From IMG/VR virus record IMGVR_UViG_3300027905_000014, positions 1 to 34,816 of that record: a stretch of 34,816 nucleotides of DNA; one strand, given 5' to 3'. Below, piece by piece: positions 13,717-21,075 of the stretch. Under the pieces are notes generated by a model, which was not told the DNA's origin, did not search any database, and worked only from the letters and a program-made list of their open reading frames with translations. Every line of letters begins with the position of its first letter. Positions within the stretch are counted from its first letter, which is position 1. The stretch is from a virus. The position numbers and the translations under genes were made by a program.

Positions 13717-14308
13717 AGAGATGGTTCCCGTCTCCGCGATCAAGGGGATTCGGGAAGAGTTGAACGAACTCAAGGACCGCAACGCGATCACCGAGGCTTC
13801 CTTGCGTGAAGCGCGGGCGGCTCTGGCCCAAGGCCACCAGCCGCAAGCGAAGGCCGCACCGGCTGACGCGCTGGAAGGCGTCGAGGATGACGACATTCTC
13901 ACCGCCGGACAGGTCCGCAAGCTGCTCGGCCAGGCCAAGGGCGAAGTCGGGGCGCACCTGCAACTCTCGGCGGTCACCGGCCAGCCGGAGTTTACCGAGG
14001 TGTTTTCGACGTACTGGCCGCTGGCTTACAAGGCTGACCCCTCGCTGGTCGACGAGTTCAACGAATTGGGAAGTCCGGTGGCCCGCGCCAAGTTCGCCAT
14101 GCGAATGGGCAAGCTGACCCCGGAATACAAAGCGTCCAAAATCAAACCGGCCACGGATGGACCGGACCCGAGCAAACGAGAAGGCAAACCCCGCTCCCCC
14201 GCAGCCGCAGGCGGCACGTCCGCCAAGTCGGACGGCGCGGGATTCTACGCGGAAGCGTCGAGCGAAGAGTTTGCAAGGCATCGGCAAAAGGTCCGCGCCC
14301 GAGGCTAA
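13652..14308 (+). CDS. Scaffolding-like protein
   Basis: A 218-residue, highly charged protein directly upstream of the major capsid gene, with AAGGAGAACG before the ATG. The acidic N-terminus (MSEEMEGDVMDPAAEG) is followed by a predicted coiled coil (AIKGIREELNELKDRNAITE to about residue 60), an Ala/Gln linker, a helical domain (TAGQVRKLLGQAKGEVGAHL) and a basic C-terminal tail (EFARHRQKVRARG). Acidic coiled coil plus basic helical tail just before the capsid gene is the usual picture of a scaffolding protein, whose basic tail binds capsid subunits during assembly. Family match not certain. Confidence 0.75.
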   Translation: MSEEMEGDVMDPAAEGVSAQSEEMVPVSAIKGIREELNELKDRNAITEASLREARAALAQGHQPQAKAAPADALEGVEDDDILTAGQVRKLLGQAKGEVGAHLQLSAVTGQPEFTEVFSTYWPLAYKADPSLVDEFNELGSPVARAKFAMRMGKLTPEYKASKIKPATDGPDPSKREGKPRSPAAAGGTSAKSDGAGFYAEASSEEFARHRQKVRARG

Positions 14309-14322
14309 CAGGAGAACCTATT

Positions 14323-15294
14323 ATGGCTTCCTCAATCACCAGCACCACGCAGGTTGACCCGGCGATTGCCGCGTACTACAACCGCGTCCTGCTCGAACAG
14401 ATGTACCCCAAGTACATCCACGACCTTGCGGCCGAGCATTTCAGTCTGCCGCAGAAGTCCGGCACCATAATGAAATGGCGGCGCTACAACAAGTTGCCGT
14501 CCGCCCAGACCCCGCTTCCCGAGGGCGTGACTCCGCTGGCTAACCAGTGGGGTAAGATGGACCTGCTCGTCACCGTCCAGCCCTACGGCGCTTACGTCAT
14601 CCTGACCGACGTGGTGGACTACACCGTCGAAGACCCGACCATGAACAAGCTCGCGGACGAACAGGGCGAGCAGATGGGCCTGACGCTGGACAGCATCGTC
14701 CGTGACGTGCTGTACGCGACCGCCTCCTACATGGCCTGCACCGGCGGCAGCAACGCCAAGACCAACGGCATCTCCGAGATCAGCGCCACCGACTGCCAGA
14801 CCGCCGCCCAAACCCTTATCAGCGCGGACGCCGAAATGCTCGGCATGGCCCGCCCCGGTTCGGTCAAGGTCGGCACGTTGCCGGTTCGCCCAACGTTCTT
14901 CGTCATCGGCCATACCGACATGATCCCGGCCCTGGACGCTATCGCCAGTCCGCCGATGGTCAACGTCACCAACTACCCGACCAACGCGGACATTCACCCG
15001 GCCGAATGGTGCACCGTGGGCAACCTCCGGTTCTTCCTGTCCACCAACGGCAAGAAGGTCGCCACCGGCCCGAGCGTCTACACCAACTTCGTGTGCGGCA
15101 AGAAAGCCTACGGCGTCGTGGACATGGAAGGCGGCATGATCGAACACATCGCCAAGCCGTTCGATTCCGGCGACAAGAGCGACCCGCTCAACCAGATCGC
15201 TACCAGCGGTTGGAAGGTCTTGGGATTCGCCTCGCGCATCCTCAACGACTCGCTGATGATCGGCCTGGCCGCCACCAACAAAGCGTACACTTAG
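14323..15294 (+). CDS. Major capsid protein, N4-gp56 family
   Basis: A 323-residue protein with AGGAGAAC upstream. It matches the N4-gp56 major-capsid pattern: AAYYNRVLLEQMYPKYIHDL near residue 14, FSLPQKSGTIMKWRRYNKLP, TPLPEGVTPLANQ, YGAYVILTDVVDYTVEDPTM, then GMARPGSVKVGTLP, FFVIGHTDMIPALDA and IHPAEWCTVGNLRFFLSTNG. The C-terminus carries WKVLGFASRILNDSLMIGL. The fold expected is HK97-like, forming the icosahedral shell. Codon choice is markedly GC-biased (mostly C at third positions), as often for highly expressed genes in GC-rich genomes. Confidence 0.92.
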   Translation: MASSITSTTQVDPAIAAYYNRVLLEQMYPKYIHDLAAEHFSLPQKSGTIMKWRRYNKLPSAQTPLPEGVTPLANQWGKMDLLVTVQPYGAYVILTDVVDYTVEDPTMNKLADEQGEQMGLTLDSIVRDVLYATASYMACTGGSNAKTNGISEISATDCQTAAQTLISADAEMLGMARPGSVKVGTLPVRPTFFVIGHTDMIPALDAIASPPMVNVTNYPTNADIHPAEWCTVGNLRFFLSTNGKKVATGPSVYTNFVCGKKAYGVVDMEGGMIEHIAKPFDSGDKSDPLNQIATSGWKVLGFASRILNDSLMIGLAATNKAYT

Positions 15295-15306
15295 GAGGAA
15301 TGAGTC

Positions 15307-15909
15307 ATGCCCAGCGGAAAACTCGTGTACGGTTCGTTCACCACGACCAGCGGCCCCGCCGCCGTGAACCTGAACCTTGGCTTTCTGCCCGATGAGTTCC
15401 GCGCCTACTGCGCGGACGACACCACGGGCGACCTCGAAATGCTCCTGTATCTCGCCACTGCCGCCGCTGGCGCGGGCTGGAAGGAGACCATCATTGCCGA
15501 CTCCGGCACGACCGGCAGCAAGTCGATGGACTACGTTTCGAGTTCGTTCATCACCGCCTACAACCCCGGCAACACCAACGCCCCGGCGATTTGGAAGCCT
15601 TCCACGGCCTACAACGTCGGTGACGTGGTGATCGCCCGCGCCCCGCTGTCCGCCCCCCTGACGCTGGCCTTCCAGTGTACCACGGCTGGCACCAGCGGCA
15701 GCACCGAACCTGTCTGGCCGACCGCCGTTGCGGGCGTCTCGCCCTCGGACAACGGCACCTACTGGACCGCCATTGCCTACGGCGGCAGTTCGACCAGCTT
15801 CACCCCGACCGCGGCCGTCAGCGGCCCGCAGGGCGTGAGCATCCCGGCCGGTATCCTCAAGGCTTCGGTGACGTATCACTACGTCGCCGCGCGGCAAACC
15901 CTGAACTAA
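15307..15909 (+). CDS. Decoration or head-associated protein
   Basis: A 200-residue protein with the strong TAGGAGGAATG before its ATG. Residues about 1-95 form a beta-rich domain (MPSGKLVYGSFTTTSGPAA). The second half has the repeat-like module W..STAYNVGDVVIA, LAFQCTTAGTSGSTEPVWPT, DNGTYWTAIAYGG, a small carbohydrate-binding-like beta domain common in phage structural proteins. Right after the major capsid gene, a capsid-decorating role is likely. The protein could also be a head-fibre. Specific family not named. Confidence 0.65.
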   Translation: MPSGKLVYGSFTTTSGPAAVNLNLGFLPDEFRAYCADDTTGDLEMLLYLATAAAGAGWKETIIADSGTTGSKSMDYVSSSFITAYNPGNTNAPAIWKPSTAYNVGDVVIARAPLSAPLTLAFQCTTAGTSGSTEPVWPTAVAGVSPSDNGTYWTAIAYGGSSTSFTPTAAVSGPQGVSIPAGILKASVTYHYVAARQTLN

Positions 15910-15919
15910 ACGACAACAT

Positions 15920-15947
15920 CCGGGGGAGGTCGAAAGACTTCCCCCGG
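15920..15947 (+). terminator. Strong GAAA-capped RNA hairpin after capsid genes
   Basis: A 12-pair stem, CCGGGGGAGGTC (15920-15931) with GACTTCCCCCGG (15936-15947), contains one G-U pair and is closed by a GAAA tetraloop. There is no T-run after it (CAAAACGAGG follows), so it is not a classical intrinsic terminator. It more likely acts as an mRNA 3'-end stabiliser, processing site or attenuator behind the highly expressed capsid genes. Confidence 0.6.
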
Positions 15948-15963
15948 CAAAACGAGGTTTGAA

Positions 15964-16404
15964 ATGGCTTTTCAAAAAGGACAATCAGGGAATCCGAAAT
16001 ACAGGAAGGACACCCCGAAGGAGCAACCCAACATGAATTCGACCCCGAGCGCGGCTCTCGCCGCCCATGAACACAGGCCGATGCCCGCTGAGCCGATCAA
16101 CCCGGCCAAGGAATTGGTCAAGTTCAAGCTCTTTTCGTCCACCGAATTGTTGGCGGGCGGCAAGATCATCCCGGCCGTCGAGTTCTTTTTTCGCGCCCCC
16201 GGCGCTCCCGCCGACGAGATGCCGAAATACTACAAGTTCTTTCTTGGCAAGGAAGTCAACGAAGCGCCCCGCGAGGTGTTCGAGCACATCCAAAAGCTGG
16301 CCTATGACCAGTACGAGCAGCACGAAGACCCGCGCACCAAGGACGTTTACTTGGTCAAGAGCGGTTCGGAAACTCGCTTTGAAGTCGCCGCTGTAGCGAA
16401 CTAG
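15964..16404 (+). CDS. Hypothetical protein with DUF5681-like N-terminal motif
   Basis: A 146-residue protein. The ATG at 15964 follows GAGGTTTGAA. An in-frame ATG at 16033 also has AAGGAG at a good distance, so both may be used. The longer form begins MAFQKGQSGNPKYRKDTPKE, which strongly resembles the F.KGQSGNPKGR motif of DUF5681-type proteins. The remainder is unrelated: a beta-rich region (FKLFSSTELLAGGKIIPAVE) and a helical end (APREVFEHIQKLAYDQYEQH). It lies between the capsid and tail genes and may be a head-tail accessory. Function unknown. Confidence 0.6.
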   Translation: MAFQKGQSGNPKYRKDTPKEQPNMNSTPSAALAAHEHRPMPAEPINPAKELVKFKLFSSTELLAGGKIIPAVEFFFRAPGAPADEMPKYYKFFLGKEVNEAPREVFEHIQKLAYDQYEQHEDPRTKDVYLVKSGSETRFEVAAVAN

Positions 16405-16413
16405 GGGAACGTC

Positions 16414-17502
16414 ATGCTCAAGCGTCTACTGTTTTCGATACTCCTTCTGCCGCTCTTGGCGTGTTCGGCCTTCGCCCAAGGATATTGGGCGACGTACAAC
16501 TACGCCTTCATCCCGCAGCAGACCACGCAGGGCAGTTCGGACTACGCCAACATCGTCTTGAGCCAGACGCGGATCGACACGGCGCTTCACGGCATGGCGG
16601 GCTTCGCCACCAATATGGCGGGCATGTCCACCGGCCTGATGAAGTGGACCAGTTCGACCGGCGTAGTCTCGACTGCAACCCCAGGGACGGACTACCAGGC
16701 CGCGCTCGTCAACCCCGTAACCGGGACGGGGCAGCAATACTACCTCCCGTACTGGACCGGCACCGGGACTGTTGGGAAGCTGGCGACCGCAGGAACGACC
16801 GGGTACTACCTGGTAAGCAACGGGTCATCCGCCCCCCCAACTTGGCAAGCCGCGTCCGGTACTCTTCCAACGGTAACTAAGTATTTGAGCGGAAGCGGGA
16901 CGTACACGCTCCCGGCCGGATGCCTTTGGATCGAAGTCAAGATGGTTGGCGGCGGCGGCGGCGGCGTAGGAAGCGGTAGTTCCGGCATCGGTGCGGGCAA
17001 TAGCGGGACCAGTACGACCTTCGGCGGGAATACCGCCGGGTCCGGCAATAATGGAGGGTCTGCACAAGGAGGCGGGCCAGGGGGGACGGCCACGCTTTCA
17101 ACCGCGACCGGATGGTACGGCCTAGCGTTGCCGGGCAATTCGGGGGGGTCAGGCGGGGATACCGGGGGGACTGCAAGTATCCCCGGCGGTGTTGGTGCTG
17201 GGTCTCCGTTTGGCGGCGGCGGCCAACCTGGAGGTTGCAACGGAACAAGTGCGGGCGGCAACGGGTTGAATAATACCGGCGGCGGCGGCGGCGGCGGCGG
17301 GTTACACAAATCTGTTTCTGGTTTTTCAGGAGACGGCGGCGGGTCCGGCGGATTCATCGACGGTATCTGCACCGCTCCGGTATCCTCGTATTCCTACTCC
17401 GTGGGGGTCGGAGGTGTGGCCGGATCGGCGGGGGCAAGCGGTGCGACTGGCGGCACTGGCGGTAGCGGCTCGATTGAGATAATCGAGCATTACAGTTTCT
17501 AA
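16414..17502 (+). CDS. Signal-peptide-bearing Gly-rich tail/receptor-binding protein
   Basis: A 362-residue protein with CTAGGGGAACG before the ATG. It opens with a textbook signal peptide (MLKRLLFSILLLPLLACSAF, then AQG); LLAC might also serve as a weak lipobox. Residues 25-150 are Thr/Gly-rich with fibre-like phrases (GLMKWTSSTGVVSTATPGTD, GKLATAGTTGYYLVSNGSSA). Residues 155-360 form a Gly-rich domain that begins SGSGTYTLPAGCLWIEVKMV and ends YSYSVGVGGVAGSAG...SIEIIEHY. This is the layout of the phage Gly_rich tail-fibre domain, probably a polyglycine-helix receptor-binding tip. A signal peptide in a virion-block gene is unusual. Confidence 0.75.
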   Translation: MLKRLLFSILLLPLLACSAFAQGYWATYNYAFIPQQTTQGSSDYANIVLSQTRIDTALHGMAGFATNMAGMSTGLMKWTSSTGVVSTATPGTDYQAALVNPVTGTGQQYYLPYWTGTGTVGKLATAGTTGYYLVSNGSSAPPTWQAASGTLPTVTKYLSGSGTYTLPAGCLWIEVKMVGGGGGGVGSGSSGIGAGNSGTSTTFGGNTAGSGNNGGSAQGGGPGGTATLSTATGWYGLALPGNSGGSGGDTGGTASIPGGVGAGSPFGGGGQPGGCNGTSAGGNGLNNTGGGGGGGGLHKSVSGFSGDGGGSGGFIDGICTAPVSSYSYSVGVGGVAGSAGASGATGGTGGSGSIEIIEHYSF

Positions 17503-17514
17503 CCCGGGGCCGAT

Positions 17515-18399
17515 ATGACCAAGTGGAAACTCACGGTTGACAATGACGGGGCGCTTCATACCGCCACCTCGCCCTCGACGGCGACCGTCCTTGAACAACA
17601 GCTTCAAAGCCCGAACGGAACGAACTACGTCCTGACCGTAAGCAACGACGGGGCGTTGATCGTCGCAGCAGGGGCGGCTACCCCGCCCGTTGGGTACTGG
17701 ACCTACGCCAGAATCCAGAAGAAAATTCGGGAGTACACCGGGCTCTATACCGAGAACCAAATTTCGACGATCGAACTGCAACAGGAAATCGGCTGGTATA
17801 TGTCCACCGCCTTGCCGATTGAATTGCAGCCCGAGTCGGCCAGGGCTTATTGGGTGGCGACGATCACCGCAGGGAGCGAACTCATCAAACTGCCCGACAG
17901 CATCATCTCGCTTTCCGAGCCGATGACGTTGGACTACGGATCGCCGTCGAGCCAGTACGACCCCAACTATTTCTTCGACCCGATCAACGAGGACGACGCC
18001 AACCAGCTTTATTTCAACATGCTCGTGGTCGATACGCAGCCGCAAAACTTCTTCCAGACCTGGCCGAACAACCAGACCTGGGCGCAGGCACAGCCTTACG
18101 CGGTACTCTACTACGGACGCGAAATCCTTTTCCGACCGCCGCCGGACCAGACGTACACCTTCCGTTCTCCGGCGCTGGTAAAGCCTACCGCACTGGCGAA
18201 CAACCTAGACCTCTGCCCAAACGATGTGTGGGGCCAGTACATCGCCTACGCGGTTGCTCACAAGCTGATGTCCGAGCGGGGCGACTTGGAACGAGAAGCG
18301 ACCATGTTCAAGCGCAAGATCAGCGCGAAAAATCTTTGTGTTGAGGCGGATTTAATCGCTGACGGGGATTTGATGTTGAGACCCGTCGGGAGGTGGTAA
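17515..18399 (+). CDS. Head-tail adaptor-like protein
   Basis: A 294-residue protein. The first 55 residues are a duplicated short beta unit, WKLTVDNDGALHTA then YVLTVSNDGALIVA, followed by an adaptor-like core: WTYARIQKKIREYTGLYTEN with Q-type helices, YWVATITAGSELIKLPDSII, YFFDPINEDDANQLYF, YAVLYYGREILFRPPPDQTY and a C-terminal helix (CPNDVWGQYIAYAVAHKLMS). Helical proteins with this I...YTG...S...L...I pattern next to portal and hub genes act as connector rings between portal and tail. The fit is by pattern and position, so it is moderate. Confidence 0.6.
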   Translation: MTKWKLTVDNDGALHTATSPSTATVLEQQLQSPNGTNYVLTVSNDGALIVAAGAATPPVGYWTYARIQKKIREYTGLYTENQISTIELQQEIGWYMSTALPIELQPESARAYWVATITAGSELIKLPDSIISLSEPMTLDYGSPSSQYDPNYFFDPINEDDANQLYFNMLVVDTQPQNFFQTWPNNQTWAQAQPYAVLYYGREILFRPPPDQTYTFRSPALVKPTALANNLDLCPNDVWGQYIAYAVAHKLMSERGDLEREATMFKRKISAKNLCVEADLIADGDLMLRPVGRW

Positions 18400-18400
18400 A

Positions 18401-18694
18401 ATGGCAAGCCCTGTTTGGAATCCCGACGTACCGAGTTCGCTAGAAATGCCGTCGAATTGGCCGCTGGAGGCGCAGCAGATGTGGGCGTACATCCAGGCGG
18501 CCTTGGGGCAAGAGCACGTTTTCCCCGGCGTTATCGGCCCGCCGCAGACGGCCGGGGTTCACGCCTTCCCGATCCTGGACGCGGCACCTTCGGAGTCGCC
18601 TTCAACCCCTTCCGGTACGAGTCCGATTGTGATTTACAACAGCAAGCTCTATTACTGGACAGGCTCGGCCTGGGTCAGCATCGCGGGGAGTTAG
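18401..18694 (+). CDS. Small tail-region hypothetical protein
   Basis: A 97-residue protein whose ATG lies one base after the adaptor stop, with GGGAGGTGG as ribosome-binding site. The N-terminal half is helical (SNWPLEAQQMWAYIQAALGQ). The C-terminal half ends with IVIYNSKLYYWTGSAWVSIA, a short beta motif (LYYWTGSAWV) common at the ends of phage tail and capsid-associated proteins. Sitting between adaptor and hub genes, it is probably a virion or assembly component. Confidence 0.6.
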   Translation: MASPVWNPDVPSSLEMPSNWPLEAQQMWAYIQAALGQEHVFPGVIGPPQTAGVHAFPILDAAPSESPSTPSGTSPIVIYNSKLYYWTGSAWVSIAGS

Positions 18695-18700
18695 GGACAA

Positions 18701-20794
18701 ATGGCGTTCGCACCGTACACCATCGCAAACCAGCGCGTCGGCCTCGAACTCGACATAGACGCCTGGCTTTTGCCCAAAGACGGGTTCACCAAACTTGAGA
18801 ATTTCTTTCTGTACCAAGGGAGATTGACCAAGCGCAACGGGTACTCGCTCTTCGGGCAGATGGTTCATTCCGCGACGGTCGCGGTGGGAACGGGCAACGG
18901 CAGCACCAAAACCTTTTCCGGCGCTTTCACGAACGTACCTATCCGGTGGACAGATTTTTCGATCACCGACGCCGGGCTTGAGACTTTCACGGACATAAAC
19001 GGCACAGGGACGCTGGCCGGTAGTCTCGGCGGCGCGGGAACGATAAACTACACATCGGGCGTTTATTCGGTCACGTTCAAGAACGCGCCGAGCAATGACG
19101 TTCCAATCACCGCCGCCCTCAACTGGTACTCCGGCCTGCCGGTCATGGGCTTGTTCAACTACTCGACCGAGACGGGCGGGCAGACGCAGCTTGCTTTCGA
19201 TACCAAGCGGATGAATAGGTTCGACTCCGCGTCGGGTCAGTGGGTGGACGTGACCGGGACCGATATTTGGACCGGAACAAGTTCAAACTTTTTTTGGCTG
19301 CAAAACTGGCAGAACTCCGCGTATATCTGCAACAACAACGACCAGCTTTACGTCTACGACGGGACGACTCTCAAACCGTGGGTCATCGACACGATCAATC
19401 AGCAGTATTTCGCCTCGGGAATACAAGTCAATACGGGCGACGGCGTGACGACGACCTTCTCCGGAACCGGGCCTTTCGGCCTCGCCAGCTTTTCAAACAT
19501 CGTACCAGGTTCTTTTGGTGCGACGGACGGCCAAGAGAACTTCACCGACAACGGCAATGGCATCTTGACCGGGCAGGGCGGCGGAACCGGGACGATCAAC
19601 TACGCGACCGGCGCGTACTCGCTCACGTTCAATACCGCACCCACGGCCGCCGACGTTATCTCGGTTTCGTTCACGTACAACACTGCCTCGGGGTCGAACC
19701 ATGTCACCGGTTGTTCGTTCATCGCGCAATGGAAAAACCGGCTGATACTCTTCGCCCCGACCGAAGACGGTATTACGATGAATCAACGTATCCGGTGGTG
19801 CGATATCGGCAACCCGGATGTCTGGCCCGAGCAAAATTATCTCGACGCGGACACGACCAGCGTACTCATAGGCGGCGCGTGGATTTCCGACAACATACTC
19901 GGGTTCTTCAATCGCGGCGTCATGCTCCTGCAATACCTAGGAGAGATAAACCTCCCGTTTTTTTGGAAAGTTATCGCCTCAAACGAGGGAATCCTTGCCG
20001 TAAACACGCCCTTGGAGCTTGAGGACGAAGTGCTGTTCCTGTCCATCACTCGTTTTGCCACGACTGACGGCAACCAAGTCAACTACATCGACAGTAAACT
20101 GCCGAATTTTATTATCAATATGAATCAGTCCTTGGTTCATTTCGCCTCCTCTGGGTATTACGAGCCGCAGAGCCAGGCGTGGTTTTGCTACCCGAGCCTT
20201 GCCGCGACGACCGGCAACGACCAGATTTTGGTGCTGAATACCGAGGATAATTCGTGGGCGATTTTCAATATCCCCTTGACCTGCCTTGGCTACTACGAGC
20301 GCGGCAACAGCCTGATTTGGGCTGACCTCACGGACGTAACCTGGGCGCAGATGAACAGCCCCTGGGGCGCACCGTACTTGCAGGGCGGCTATCCGATCAT
20401 GCTGGGCGGCGATGCGAACGGCAATGTCTGGCAGATGGACCAGGGCGGTTTTGACGAGGGAACGGATTCGATCAACGCGATTGCAACCACCGGCCAGATG
20501 AACCCGTTCCTTGCGGCGGGGAAAAAGGCCAGGCTTGGCAAGGTGAAAATCCTTTGCGACACCAACCCGGCCGCGACCTTGACGCTCAATATGTACGTCG
20601 ATTCACAGTCCACGCCGTACCTGACCTATCAAATCCCGATGACCGACAACAAGGGCGGGGCGAAATCGTGGGTCACCGTGCCGTCTATGGCGGACGGGGA
20701 GTTTCACCAGTTCGATTTGGCGCATGACGGCCAGGGCGGCGGCGTCGTCATCCACGCGATCATTCCATATTTCTCCGAGGCAGGCCCGATATGA
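18701..20794 (+). CDS. Tail hub/DNA-stabilisation-like protein with duplicated beta domain
   Basis: A 697-residue protein placed where P22-like phages encode the gp10-type hub. The start (FLYQGRLTKRNGYSLFG near 36-52) and later blocks such as NWQNSAYICNNNDQLYVYDG, CSFIAQWKNRLILFAPTEDG and SSGYYEPQSQAWFCYPSLAA suggest a beta-propeller-like body. Two copies of a beta domain of about 82 residues are inserted at 61-142 and 242-327. Both follow G.G.T.TFSG...F.......FTD.NG.G.L.G..GG.GTINY..G.YS.TF..AP. The family assignment to gp10-like proteins rests on position and propeller-like repeats. The stop overlaps the next ATG. Confidence 0.65.
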   Translation: MAFAPYTIANQRVGLELDIDAWLLPKDGFTKLENFFLYQGRLTKRNGYSLFGQMVHSATVAVGTGNGSTKTFSGAFTNVPIRWTDFSITDAGLETFTDINGTGTLAGSLGGAGTINYTSGVYSVTFKNAPSNDVPITAALNWYSGLPVMGLFNYSTETGGQTQLAFDTKRMNRFDSASGQWVDVTGTDIWTGTSSNFFWLQNWQNSAYICNNNDQLYVYDGTTLKPWVIDTINQQYFASGIQVNTGDGVTTTFSGTGPFGLASFSNIVPGSFGATDGQENFTDNGNGILTGQGGGTGTINYATGAYSLTFNTAPTAADVISVSFTYNTASGSNHVTGCSFIAQWKNRLILFAPTEDGITMNQRIRWCDIGNPDVWPEQNYLDADTTSVLIGGAWISDNILGFFNRGVMLLQYLGEINLPFFWKVIASNEGILAVNTPLELEDEVLFLSITRFATTDGNQVNYIDSKLPNFIINMNQSLVHFASSGYYEPQSQAWFCYPSLAATTGNDQILVLNTEDNSWAIFNIPLTCLGYYERGNSLIWADLTDVTWAQMNSPWGAPYLQGGYPIMLGGDANGNVWQMDQGGFDEGTDSINAIATTGQMNPFLAAGKKARLGKVKILCDTNPAATLTLNMYVDSQSTPYLTYQIPMTDNKGGAKSWVTVPSMADGEFHQFDLAHDGQGGGVVIHAIIPYFSEAGPI

Positions 20795-21075
20795 GTAATC
20801 CTTCAACCCTCTTGCCGCTAACCCGGCCCATCTACTTCGACAAGGACCAGGCCCGCACGGACCCGCAGGGGCATCTCCAAGACGTTGTAAACGACTTGGG
20901 CAAGATGTATACGGAAATTGCGATTGCTCACAACACAAGCCCGCAGGCGGTCAAGCAGGCGCAACAGCCGACACCCGCGCCGGGGCAGATCATGGTTTGG
21001 ACGAGCCTCGCGGACGGGAAGACATATCTGCTTTTCAACAACGCGGGAACGATCAAGAAAACGGAGATGACCTAG
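20791..21075 (+). CDS. Small tail-associated protein
   Basis: A 94-residue protein, overlapping the hub gene by ATGA and the ATP-grasp gene by TAGTG, so the three are translationally coupled. It reads PLTRPIYFDKDQARTDPQGH, a helix (VVNDLGKMYTEIAIAHNTSP), a Gln/Pro linker and a short beta end (PGQIMVWTSLADGKTYLLFN). The C-terminal piece resembles ends of other small phage structural proteins. Exact role unknown. Confidence 0.6.
   Translation: MSNPSTLLPLTRPIYFDKDQARTDPQGHLQDVVNDLGKMYTEIAIAHNTSPQAVKQAQQPTPAPGQIMVWTSLADGKTYLLFNNAGTIKKTEMT

Noticed and set aside
14332-15984. 550-residue minus-strand ORF
   Set aside because: Opposite the major capsid and decoration genes, rich in Gly/Arg/Val/Asp from antisense reading of C-ending codons. 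No motifs or start signal.
16806-17372. Pro-rich 188-residue minus-strand ORF
   Set aside because: It is the antisense reading of the Gly-rich fibre domain (GGC/GGG gives Pro), not a gene.
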